DNA of 64,000 bases from Megalonaias nervosa. Its lineage: Eukaryota; Mollusca; Bivalvia; Unionida; Unionidae. Positions 11,276 through 22,700 of this stretch are shown in pieces (position 1 is the first letter of the stretch; the number at the start of each line of letters is the position of its first letter). Where the stretch lies: NCBI GenBank assembly GCA_016617855.1, contig JAECUM010093642.1, positions 1 through 64,000 on the forward strand. Reading direction: 5' to 3'. The notes below the pieces were generated by a model that worked only from the letters and a program-made list of their open reading frames with translations, did no database searches and had not been told where the DNA came from. Made by a program: the position numbers and the translations under genes.

Positions 11276-12174
11276 GAAAACACTATCTATGCACATAGAC
11301 TATAGACCTATACACTTCATAGCCTCCCAACTCTCTTAACAACTACAGAAAAGTTAGTAACAGCCAGATATGTGTTATGTCAAACATGCTTTATTCTATT
11401 TTTGTTAAGCAACTCCATTGTGCCCCAGTTGAATCAAAAATATACCACAATATTTAATGACAAATAATGCACTTACCAGCCAGAAGGAATCATTTATCCG
11501 TCAACACATTAATCCATAAGCAAATTTCACTGTAGGACTTGCCATATTTCCAAAACAGAAAAATAAATTTTTAAAGAATCCTTGAACTTGAAAGTTTATC
11601 ACATGGTTATCCTCTAGGGTCCGTATTTGGAGGGTCTTTTATACACGGGGGTAATTTTACAATCAATATTAAGGACAACACAAGTATGTCACAAACAGTT
11701 TCACCTCCAAAAAAGAAAAGGAGAGTTATATACGATAGTGACACAGATCTCTAATTACCCATGAATAATCTAATGCAACATGTTACACTTCGTTACAGCT
11801 TGTACTAAGTATAACTACAGTAGAGCTGAGTACCCAGTATCGTTTCATTATTTACAATATAACTCTTCAAAATTGGAAGTGATGAAAATGAAACAGTTTC
11901 TTGTAATAGATATTAATTATTTATTGTTAATTTCATATAACATCCATATATTAAATGTGATAATACCTCATTACTATGCAACGTTTTTATGTTGTTATTT
12001 TTCTTTGCTCACGCGTATAAACTGTGTACTTCGGATGCAACGGTCACACCACAGCCCTCATTAATATATTTGTATTAATGAGTCGCATGTAAACATTTGG
12101 ACGTGAACCATATTACACTAGTGAAGAGTTATTTTTACTTTAAAGGAAAATATTGGGTGAGAAAAATAATCTAC
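11276..12174. other. AT-rich stretch, no supported gene
   Basis: It contains a 22-codon frame at 11686-11754 with a basic PPKKKRRV segment. The frame is too short to call a gene. Nothing else recognisable. Confidence 0.4.
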
Positions 12175-12308
12175 GTTTGGGTTTGGACCGAGACAAGGAA
12201 ATACCAGTCGCGGGGTTACATTATATGTCTCCCCACTCGGCAAGTCTCTTAGGGAGACAAATAATGTAACCCCTTGACTGGGATTTCCTTGTCTCGGTCC
12301 AAACCCCA
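12175..12308. mobile_element. Foldback element, about 134 bp, nearly perfect arms
   Basis: The left arm (ttgggtttggaccgagacaa ... ggggttacattatatgtctccc) pairs with the right arm (gggagacaaataatgtaacccc ... ttgtctcggtccaaacccca). Arms are about 57 bases with only a few mismatches around a spacer of about 20 bases. It lies between the two arms of the Polinton-like block, so it probably inserted after that element decayed or during its decay. Confidence 0.85.
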
Positions 12309-12399
12309 ACATAGATTGTATATGTGTCAGACGACATTCAGCTAACTGCAAAGACCAATGTAGGCAATCAGAGATGTATTTAGCCTCATTTAGATGGCA

Positions 12400-13135
12400 A
12401 TGCATACTTGAACAGATCTTTCCATGGCCAAATAAAAGAGATTTGGTCCCTGAGTGGAACGGTTCTGACGTGGACATTTAAAACACTCTCTGGTATCGAT
12501 GAGAGTGGGGTTTTTAAATTATACTCATCCACAGAGAGGAAAACGTCACGTGAAAAATATATTTTTTTCTGAGGAAATAGAAGAGATTCGGTCTTTGATT
12601 TTTGAACACAGCTAGGACAGTCGGTCAGAAATGGCATTACCATGCGCAATGTCAATATAATTTGGCTTGCATAATAGGCAACGCCCACACGGTATTATCC
12701 GATGATGCGGCGAAAATGAGTTTTTCATTGTGCAACGAAATGAAATGCGAATGCTTTACGGCATAAATAGAAAACAAAAGCTATAGAAGAAATTGCCCAG
12801 TAGTTTAAGATTAGCATAAGTCATGTTCAAAGAATATGATGTTTAAAGGAGATTCCAACATCGACTAGAGACAAAAGTAATATTTATACGATAGATCTTT
12901 CCTCGAGCAGATAGTGGAGATTCGATCGTTGCGTGGAAAGCTTCTTATATATGTTACAACACAACGCTTTGGTATCAGTGAAGGTCGTGTCTTAAAATAA
13001 TGGTTCCCCACAAAAAAGGGCGACCTTGCACCTGAGCAGATTGAAGAAATTCGGTCCCTACATGGAAAGGTTCGTGAGTGGATAGTTGTTTAATATTGGT
13101 ACGTGTCTGATTTATAAAACGTGGCTGCTGCAGAA
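12400..13135 (+). pseudogene. Row of decayed helix-turn-helix-like modules
   Basis: A coding pattern recurs about five times on the + strand. Its best copy (about 12903-13000) reads LEQIVEIRSLRGK, then YVTTQRFGISEGRVLK and WF. Other copies: EIWSLSGTVLTW with GIDESGVFKLY (about 12450-12530); EEIEEIRSL with NGITMRNVNIIW (about 12570-12665); AIEEIAQ with FKISISHVQRI (about 12780-12830); and PEQIEEIRSLHGKVREW with FNIGTCLIYKTW (about 13033-13125). The shared skeleton is EIRSLxGKV, a gap, then RFxISxxxVxKIW, like a short HTH in which the second helix ends in a Trp. Spacing is about 120-165 bases. Stops and shifts break every copy. It may be a multi-HTH DNA-binding protein of the Polinton-like element or of another transposon. 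It is not a family I can name. Confidence 0.4.
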
Positions 13136-13319
13136 AACAGTATCCTATGATCATATCAGGGAAAGTAATTCAAGGGAGTCAATTGTATCGTGGAGGTCGG
13201 CGTCCTCCGCCATATTCTTACAGATGTATTCTGTCTCTATCTCCAGCTGCGGGCAAGCGATATCGGTGTAGAATAGCTGTGTTTGAGCACCGTCGCGAAA
13301 CATTATGTGGTTGTAATAA

Positions 13320-14690
13320 AAACTATACATCAGATATATCGATAGGTCAAGGAGGGCCTAGTCTGTGTAGATGAATTAGTTAAGATTGAGTTGAGATTTC
13401 GTGGAGGTTAGTGTCACGACATTATCCTCAAAGAACTTAGGGTCTTAAAGGTTGATTCAGCAATCAAACGTCGCAGCTTTGTCCTCTGCACGTTCAGGCC
13501 GAATTAGATCAACGCAGATGCGCTTCTGCAGATATTTCATGGTCTTATCAATGATTGAATTGCTAAGGAGCTTAAAGTAGTCCTTGTAAAAACCTTTCGT
13601 GACCTGTGTCAGCAGGTCTGTGTTCTTCAGGATATGAGTACCATCCACGGGTTCTGGTCAAACTCTAGTGCCCTATGAATTTTGGTGATGTGTATGCCAA
13701 GGCTAGTGTAGAGTTATAGGTTTCGGTAGTGAATGATTTATCGCTTCTTTTTCAGTAGGTTGGGTGCCTGCTATGTACATCTTGTGTAGCTTGTCCACAA
13801 GGCCGTGCTGGTAGGAGGATATCAGGGGCCTTCATCGGAAACATAAGACTACCTAAGCGTAGTGTTTTCTGATATTTAGTATACTCCCTGGTGCGCCAGG
13901 GTGCACATCAGCAGGATCAAGGGTAGAAAGGATTGGCATTCAAAACCTCGAGTGTCATTTTGCTATGTTAACGACTGTTCCTTTAGGTGCTCACTTGGGG
14001 GTGGATATGTGCCCATTACCTCGAAACGGACGATCATGAAAAATGTAAAGTTTTATCTCCTCACATTTGACAAGCCGCCAGTTTGAGTTTTTTGTCTGTA
14101 AATATTTACAGCTGCTCCTCGATCAGCTCATTTAGGTCATCGGCCAATAGCGCCACTTTTGCCAATGTGAATGATAAGTATGGAGGGATAGAGACAGCTT
14201 CCCCCTCTGCTGAACTTTCTGAAACTGTGCCTTAACACTAAGGTTAAAATTAAAGTCATTCTTTTGTATATCTCGTGTCAGAATGTTGATCAATCCTGGG
14301 GTCATGACTCTGAGTAGCTTGGAAAGGTTCACTTCTAAGCGGTAGCCTCCTGGTATTACGGCCTGATAACCAACGACAATTTTTCCTTTTCTGAACGATC
14401 CTCTTTTTGTACGAGTAATGCAGATGGGTATCGTCTCGCAAGGACTTGTGTAGAAGGGGCCCTTGTTCCTCGGCAGTGCACTACCTGGTCCTTTGTATAA
14501 CCGCTTTGGCTGGACCAGAGAAAAATACGGGTGGCTACCTTGGAGCCGGTGTGGGTGGCTGACCTAGAGCCGGTGTAGGCTTTTGATGCATATACGCTGG
14601 TGTAGGCGATCGATGATTTGAGGGTGGCGTTGGTCGCTCCCCTAATGGGTTTGGATGTTGCCCTTCTCAGACTGACAACATTGCCTCCAG
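13320..14690 (-). pseudogene. Protein-primed DNA polymerase B (Polinton type), broken
   Basis: On the minus strand the order is: a proline-rich stretch (about 14660-14490, PTPPSNHRSPTP); a charged N-terminal part (about 14455-14130) including NLSKLLRVMTPGLINILTRD and FNLSVKAQFQKVQ; a segment (about 14090-13890) reading VKCEEIKLYIFHDRPFRGNG and then LSTLDPADVHPG; and a conserved block at 13648-13457 reading FYKDYFKLLSNSIIDKTM, KYLQKRICVDLI. The last matches the family B motif K-x3-N-S-x-Y-G (here KLLSNSIID, with Tyr-Gly lost) and the following 'KTMenlrkRidv.lv'. A short downstream piece, DPKFFEDNVVTL, fits the next region. Motif A and the YxDTDS motif C were not found. Stops are frequent, so it is inactive. 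In Polintons this enzyme replicates the element from a terminal protein. Confidence 0.65.
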
Positions 14691-14699
14691 TATATTATC

Positions 14700-15917
14700 G
14701 TATTCGGTGATCTTACCATGTCTGAGTAGGACGTTTATTCGCTCTATGCGAAGCATGACTAGCTATTTGTATCCTATAGTAAGATCATCTCTCTAATTGG
14801 TTATTGCTAACCCTCCTCCCTCACCTACTACCATGAACGCCATTGGCCAGTTTCGACCCACTCCAGAATGGCTCACGGGGTCTAGAGCCAGTGGTGATAG
14901 TAAATATGATAAAATATGGAGCCACACCCTTGTGATTAATAGTAAACCCTGCGAGCTTTTGGCGGCTATGAGTCAATGTCACAGCAAAATGTGATACACG
15001 GTGGATGCAGATCTCCCATTAATCAGCTACTTATGTCTTAGTAACTGCAACACACTGTTACCAGTTATTATCTTTTCATTAAGGATGTAGCAAAGTTGTG
15101 GAAAATAAATCAGCTACTTATGTCTTCGTAACTGCAACACACTGCACAACAAAAGTGCCTAACAGTGTGCCATGATAGTCACATCTCTAACTGAAGTAAC
15201 ATTTCCACCCCGCTATATTAGGATGGCGCCGCTGCATGCTTTTCTTTGTCCTCACCTGGCTGTTATTTTCCTCCGTTTTCACGTTGCGCCATGCCTTTTC
15301 TTTCCAAAAGAGTTTTTCATACGTAAATTTCACTAATCTATTAATCGCCGACCATTTAATCTTTGGGGTGGGATGGGGTGGTGATAATTTAAAGCAAATT
15401 TCTGGCACGTATTCTGTCTCTTATCGACTATTCAGGCTATGACGAAACCCCTCCCCCTCAAGAAAGAAACAAAGATTAAAATGGTTGATCCCTTTGGTAC
15501 GCAGGATGCAACTCAAGGCCCATCTAATGAGTGTTGTATATACAACTTGTAAACTACTTGCTATATCTAAATTGTCTCACACCATGAAATTTTGAATACA
15601 AAGAGGTTCGGTTTGCAGTCTCTGGCACTTCTGGGGACATACATTTCAGTCGATATGAAACAAAGTGGGTCTACAACCCTTGGCTTGCGACGATGAAATA
15701 AATTTATGAGCGCAAAATTCGCTTCCAAATTGACGGGAAAAGGTACAATAGTTTGTATTCGAATATTCGACAATGTCGGGAAATGATGTGTGTTCTTGAA
15801 CCTTGAGCCGTAGGCGATCGCAGTTTCGAGTGCCTAAGACCAGCTAGAGTCACCGAGTACTCGAGTTCTACATTTTGATACTGTTTCAGCCCTATGTAAT
15901 CTATACTTAATTCATCT
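14700..15917. other. No gene seen; one direct repeat
   Basis: A 37-base segment beginning aatcagctacttatgtctt occurs at 15019-15055 and again at 15110-15146 with one difference (tagtaac/tcgtaac). The remaining sequence gives only short frames on both strands. Confidence 0.5.
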
Positions 15918-16221
15918 GCTTCGGTGGCCTAAGTGGTTAGAGTGTCCCCCTCTGATGAGGGACGTCGCGGGTTCGAACTCCGGCCAAGTCATACCAAAGA
16001 CTTATAAAACTGGTACTTGCAGCTGCTTCACTTGAAGCACAGCATTCAGAGGTTAGTGTTATGACTGGTCGGTCTAGTGTCAGGATAATATGACTGAGTA
16101 GGACATTATGTTACATATATGCGGCACGATGCCCCAATGCTAGACATCACTATAAACTGCCACACTGTAGACATAGCAGCGATATGACTAAAATTGTATA
16201 AAGCCACGTTAAAAATCCAAA

Positions 16222-16262
<41 letters not shown>
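15918..16262 (+). mobile_element. SINE family A, full-length copy with (CA)n tail
   Basis: The tRNA-like head has an A box (tggcctaagtggttagag) and a B box (ggttcgaactcc). The body runs through accaaagacttataaaact ... gtcaggataatatgactgag ... tagacatcactataaactgc and ends in ttaaaaatccaaat followed by (CA)n at 16225-16262. It lies about 355 bases upstream of the nicalin start codon. A clear target duplication was not found for this copy. Confidence 0.85.
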
Positions 16263-16265
<3 letters not shown>

Positions 16266-16617
16266 TATACATAGTAAATTTTCTCCGTGCAGACAGTGAT
16301 TTCGGTAAAGTATCATGTTTATATTCGTATATAAAGCAATCACTTTCATGTTCTATTATACTCATATTTTTCTTGACATATGTACTACTGAAATAAATCA
16401 TTACCGTAAAATATTTATATAGTTATTAATTTTCTCTAAATCATGTTACATAGCTCTGCCCCCGTCTGATTCGGGAATTTCGTCTATCACATCAAGTCAT
16501 CCTCTGTTACCTCCCTTGTAAAACTCTTCTCTACCCACCGCATGTGTACGCTTTTTGTTCTTATCCTTGAAATTCACACAGAAATCACGAAGGTTTAACG
16601 AACAAAGACCTTTCACC
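16263..16617 (+). promoter_or_regulatory. Likely nicalin promoter and 5' UTR region
   Basis: This is the space between the SINE and the nicalin ATG. No TATA box or CpG island stands out, and the last 100 bases are moderately GC-richer. The transcription start cannot be placed from sequence. An in-frame upstream ATG at 16555 opens the frame 21 codons earlier, but that extension is not conserved in character. Confidence 0.3.
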
Positions 16618-16792
16618 ATGTTGCAGGGAGAGTTTGGAGAGATTCTGGAAATGTTCAGGAATAGTTTTCCATTGTCATTCCTTTTCTTTATTCCGATATT
16701 TATCATAATCAGCCCCGTGAGCCCGGTAAATGCCGCCCATGAGTTTGCTATCTACCGCATGCAACAGTTCGATCTTCAGGGATCACAGTTTG
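16618..16792 (+). CDS. NCLN: Nicalin exon 1 (residues 1-58, start codon)
   Basis: [15 protein letters not shown], the hydrophobic segment [18 protein letters not shown], then [19 protein letters not shown]. The donor is tg|gtaaaa and the exon ends after one base of a Gly codon. The hydrophobic stretch is the signal sequence that targets the protein to the ER. Confidence 0.93.
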
Positions 16793-19700
16793 GTAAAATC
16801 ATTATGATATGCATGTGAAAAGTTGGGATTTTTATAAGTATTATCAATCACTTATGCATGCTCATTGTGCATACTGTTTTATCATATTCACACCAACCAT
16901 GTACAAGAGATTTTGACAGTGACGGGAAAGATTGCAGTTTAACTTACATCCACAGGGGCGCGTTGCAAAGAAGATTAGGAGTATCCATCAGTGACTCGAG
17001 GGCTTAGGGGTCTAACCTGTAACAATATAACCCCTCAGCCCTCGATTCACTGACGGATACTCCTAATTATCTTTGTAACAAGCCCTTACGGACCTGGCGG
17101 CGGGTCTTTTTACTCCTGTTTACTCCAACATACTCAGATATACTCCACTAGGCCTAATCGCAAAAATGATAAAATCGTCCAAAACATCATGCATGCTCAT
17201 TTTGCATACTGTTTTATCATATTCACATCAACCATATACTGGGATTTTGACAAGGGGAAGGATTACAGTTGAACTTCTGGGTAGACCTGGTGGCATGTTG
17301 TTTTACTCCATCATGCTCTAGATATATTTCAATAATCGTAACAGTTACAAGATGGCCCAAAACATCATCGATTTTTGGACATATTTTTGGAATGTATATT
17401 TTATCTTATGAATAAAATAAATAACAATACTTATTTATTTTATTTATAAGACAAAATAATGATTGTTAGAAGTAAAAGAAAATAAATAAAATTACCTTGT
17501 ACCCAATCAAACGTTTACTTTTTGAAAAGAGAAATTTATAGCAACAAAAGTGATGACTACCAGTGAAATTGGCTTAAGATTCTGATTGAATGAGAAGATG
17601 TTTACCAAACACACTACAAACAACTATACATATTCCATGGCTTAGTGGTGACATGATAGAAATGCACTGAGAAAAAAAATGCTTTCATAAAGTCATTCTA
17701 GAAGATTATACTATAACATATGTTTGTGCTACTCAGCACATTGAAAAAAAAAATACCTCGATTTGTGGCTTAATCAATCTACAAAATTAAAGGATGTTTG
17801 CATTATATTTACCAAGTACTTGTGTTGAGAAGTCCACAAATTTTTGAATGTGTGTAGAATATATTGTGCTTTTACTCAGCAAACCTGAAACATAAGAAAT
17901 ATTTACATATGACTTCTTCAGCCCATTGAAGCAAACAGTTCTGCATTTTTTTCATATATTTTTTCTTTTAATTCAATCATATAACTCATAAAACTATGTA
18001 TATTTTTACATGCAGTGATACCTTGATTTTTTTTCTTTGTATGTTTATTTTTTTTAATTTATTACTTTCAAGTAAATTATAATTTCCTAAATGAATGGTA
18101 TATATAAATATCATGATAAAATCTATTTTGCTTAACATATTTTGCAAGATTTGTCCAGAAAGAGTCGGTAATTTATTTCAGATGTGATCACATGAGGGAA
18201 AGACAAAACAGACCCAGAACAATAGGCATTCTCTATCAAAAACCAAGAAATAGTTGTGAAATATCTGTTTAATTAAAATACATCCACAAACATCCAAAAA
18301 TCAAAGATATTTTTGGACCGTTTTATAATTTTTACAATTATTGGAGTATATTGAAGTAAAAAGTTATGCCCTAGTCCAGGTACAATGTTGGATGGTGTGT
18401 GCTATGTATTCTTTCAGTACTAAACAAGAAACAGACTGCCAATAAAAGACAATAATTTACATGCTAATGAAAGTTGCCTTGTTTCTTTATCATTTATTTC
18501 CAATCCTGAACTTGGGAAATATTGTTAATGATGCCAATTTTGTACTTAACAGTCTCTACTGGAACAAATGTGTTTACCATCATATGAAACAAGATTCTTG
18601 TTTTCTTGCGGCAAATAATGTAATGACTGTATTGGGGTCCAAACAAGGTGTGAAATGAACAATAATGCAGCACAATATCATCATAGCAGAAATTATACTT
18701 ACCATTTTTAAAATTTGAAATATTTACAGTTGTAATTAATTTTATACAGTGATACATATCCATTTATTCTCTGAAGACGTAATGTGGATAAATGAAAACA
18801 CATTCTATCCACAATACTCGAATTTGAAGTACAGTAAAAACTGTTATGAGCGACCTCTGCTGTGAGCGACCACCTGTCATTTCCAACCACAGTCGTAATG
18901 CACAGATCAATTTTATTATATAAATGCTCTGTCAGGAGCGACCACTTGCTGAACGCGACGAGTGACCGCAATATCTTGGCAAAATATGCATTTCGACACT
19001 GCTATGAATGAGTGCATCTCAAAAACGAGGATGTAATCCACTGACCTTTATTTAATCCCTGTAACAACAACTGCTGATACTGTTCTAAACCCACCCACCC
19101 CAAAATAGGCTGGCTACTGATATCTGAAATTTTGTAGTATGCTTATAGTGTTTTATAGTTTCTATTGTAAACCAGACTAAAGTACATATAGATTATTCCC
19201 TAGTGTGGTTCCCTGCTTCGTATGCTCCCTGTATTGTTCTCCGCTGTTCATATGGGGAAGAGCATCAGAGGGAGCATATGATGCAAGGAACCAGACTAAT
19301 TATTCCCACACATAGCCTACTTCCCAGTTTTATTGTATATCATATGTACATGAGTAGGACCCAGCATCCCTATGAATGACCGTATTGCAAGAACATAGAC
19401 ACCACTGACCCATATGTAATCAATGGTTACAATGACCGCTTGACTAGTAACGATTGTTCTCATCAAACACAAACAGAATAATAATAATAATAATAATAAT
19501 ATATAAAAAAAAGGATTGTGGCTACCAGTGATAGATGCTACACTCCATAAACCAGGCTAATGTACATGTCACGAATTGCCATTGTAGTGCCGACATTGGT
19601 GTAGTGGTTGCGTATATTGTTTGTCTTTAGAGTTAATCCGTATTGCCTGGAGGTGAATAAGGCCATTGTCTATTAAACCAGCAAGAGAGAATGATTTGTG

Positions 19701-22700
19701 GGATTCAGTTGATAGTGTTCAAGACTTGTGATGTTTATTGTTTTTTCCCCCTATGTTATATGATTACATCTCAATCAAAGCTGTAGTCTATTCATGTAGG
19801 TGCGACCAGGTTACACACTTTGTTTACAGAGTTAATCCCTGTTAGTCTTCTTTGAGTGAAGCCGTTTACTTTTGTCTCTGAGTATGTGTGTATGTGTTGG
19901 ATTTTTAACGTAGCTTTAACAATTTTTCAGTCATATCACTACGATGTCTGCAGTGTGGCAGTTTATAGTGATGTCTAGCACTGGGGCATCATGCCGCAGA
20001 CATGTAGCATGATGTCCCAGCCAGTCACATTATCCTGACACCAGGCCGACCAGTCCTAACACTAACCTCTTAATGCTGAGCGCCAAGCGAGGCAGCTGTT
20101 AGTACCATTTTTGTAAGTCTTTGGTATGACTCCGCCTGGGATCGAACCCACGACCTCCCACATCCGAGGCGGACGCTCTAACCACTAGGCCACCGGAGCG
20201 GTCTGTCTCTGAGTAAATGGTTCTGTTTCTGGATGAGATAATTGTTTCTTTTTATTTCAATAATTGTTAGATATGCAATGCAGATGTATAGATTTTCATA
20301 TTTTCCCAAAGTCCAGTCAAAACCATCTTTACATTTGATATTACAACTGAGCACTAATAATGTTAACACCTAGAACCTTAATAACAATGGACAGACCTCC
20401 AACTAAAAAGAGACAAATTTTAAGGCTGGAGAAAATAATTATTGTAACTGAAAGAAGTGAAAAAGAGCAAACCACTTGCAAAAAAGTGGGGTAAACATTG
20501 GTAAAACAAATTTAGGTTGTTATAAAGGAAAAGGAGTAAATCAGAAATGATTTCATATGCTAATATATGTGATCTTCAAATGTAAATGTGATTTCATGTT
20601 TAATGATAGAAGTATATCTTTATTGCTATATAATTTTGTTTTTAGATGAATATGTACACTATTTTAGCAAGGACTGTTAACAAGAATAGAATATATGTAC
20701 AGTGATTGTGGTAATTTTCTTTAAATTGGTCTGAAACTGGACCTTGGAAACTGGTCTTTTTGTACAAACCTGCTATGAGAGACTGCCTGTCTTGAGAGAC
20801 CATTTTTTGTTGGCAGAAGGGGCAGTCTCTCATAACAGGTTTTACTGTATAGAGTCCAAAATATCTTGCCCAAGTTGTGATCATTCGCTGTTTGCAGTTA
20901 ATAAGCTTATTGGGAATGGGAAGTTATGTTTGTCTAGACTTCCAGAGAAGTCATCTGCAAGATTGTTAGCATGGATCTTTTGGTATTTTGCAAGTTCAGC
21001 ACAGTTTGGCATGGCATTGTCTAAAAATTATCACTACTTTATAAATGCCAAAAACTGAGAAAGCATGGAGAGTGCATCCAGCAAGTGGACATATCTTAGT
21101 AGCTTTATCAAACTTACATGCGTCATAGTGAATTTCTATATTTGCATATTTATAATTAGCTGGCTTGCCTTGCTGGCAGACTTTCAAGTTATTTGAACAC
21201 TGTTTTTGTTTGAAAGAAAATAATAGTGCCCCCAGATAAGGTTGTAACTTTGGTGTGCCCTGGAGACCTGCTGTGGTTCCTGTTACAATCTTCCTGTTTG
21301 CCCATTATTAATCAGGCACAGTAGAGAGACAACACTGTAGAAACTTTGGCTGAGATGACTTATTTTTTGAAACTTGAAAGCATCTTTCTCAGCATCAGCA
21401 CAAACATTATCATTTGTGATCCTTCATGAAGTGAGTGCTTGTCTTCAAGTTGATTAGAATACACCATTACATAAAATAGATCAGTTTGAAGTTATATATT
21501 TTTTGTCAAAATGTGTTGCAAGAGTAATGATGAGAAATTATTGTTACATTAATGCATTTGTTAAGAGTCTAGTCAATCCTTATATTACTTTTGTCTATAA
21601 GTAATAGTTGTACATTGGTACAAGTTTTGCATTTTGCATAATATTGCTTCTTTGCCCTTCTTTAAGCTGAATTCCTTTCCAAACTTATTTTTATATGCCC
21701 ATCATCTAACTTGGGCTTGTCCAACCAATGGGCCACATGTGGCCCAGTCCTTCTCATTGTGTGGCAACTGTGATCTAGGCAGCCCTTTTGAAATTATTAA
21801 TTTTAATTAATTTGCATAATTAGTGATAGGAACTGTTCTTGCTCATGCTGCCTGTGACCATAAGAATTTTATAAGTTTTGGTTCCCAGCCAAAAAAAGGT
21901 TGGACTGTTACTAAACATTATAAATATCTTGTATTTGGGGGCGGGCAAAGAATCAATTCAGGGTTTCCATGTAAATGAAAAAATGTGGAATAAGTATGGA
22001 AAAGAATAGGGTTGTTCCTGTGAGAAAAGCCCAGTATTATTGCAAAAGTTGGTAAAATTTTCAGCTGCTACTTAAAATATGTCATATGCACAAAAATTCT
22101 TCTCATTCAAGAGCACTCTTAAAACTCACTTATTTCAACTGCAAGAACAGACTTAAAGACCTAATAATGTATCCTTATAATGTATCCTTACCTTAAATAT
22201 TTACAGCATGTTTTCTGTTTCTAATTTCGTGGTGTTTGTTTTTATTTTTGTAATCATATCGTTATATATGTTTTTTTAAGTGTTGTCAAATGTTGTAAAG
22301 TGCTTAGAGCTTCTAAAGATTAGGCGCTATACAAAGTCCTCATTATTATTATTATTATTAAAATCATGTGCAGAAACAAAATAAGTTACAATCTTGATTT
22401 AGCTGATTGCAGGTTTCATTTGTTGAGTTTAAATTACCTGAGTTTTCAGAAGTAGCAGGGCTCTTTAGTCAGTTTATTTACAATTGCTGTGTATGTCACT
22501 TTGGCATATCCAGGTCTCTTTTGGCTCCTTGCCAAGTCAACAAAAATTATCAATATTTGGGAAATTGCACATCCTCTAAGATATGCTGTAATACATGTAA
22601 CATCAGCAATGTCAAAGTAAAATGGGATAATTCTGTTATTGGCAGTCAGGAAAACGATGGCAAGTGTACTAGGAACAATGCATAGTGAGTGTTTAAAACC

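Larger units (their letters stand above)
7300..14700. mobile_element. Polinton/Maverick-like DNA transposon, heavily decayed and interrupted
   Basis: This block is richer in GC than its surroundings. It carries remnants of several proteins typical of Polintons: a packaging-ATPase-like segment (about 7800-8200 +), a membrane or small structural protein (9283-9483 +), a retroviral-type integrase (about 9883-10560 +) and a protein-primed family B DNA polymerase (about 14690-13320 -). Every frame has stops or frameshifts, so the element is dead. Two foldback elements have landed between the arms. The ends were not found; Polintons normally have long terminal inverted repeats and 6-bp target duplications. 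Boundaries are approximate, and the two arms could come from two insertions. Confidence 0.65.

Noticed and set aside
12118..12477. 119-codon minus frame
   Set aside because: Most of it is the foldback element read through; the palindrome makes both strands open.
16555..16617. In-frame upstream ATG extending nicalin by 21 residues
   Set aside because: It would put a basic 21-residue extension before the signal segment. The ATG at 16618 has a better context (cacc) and fits the usual nicalin N-terminus.
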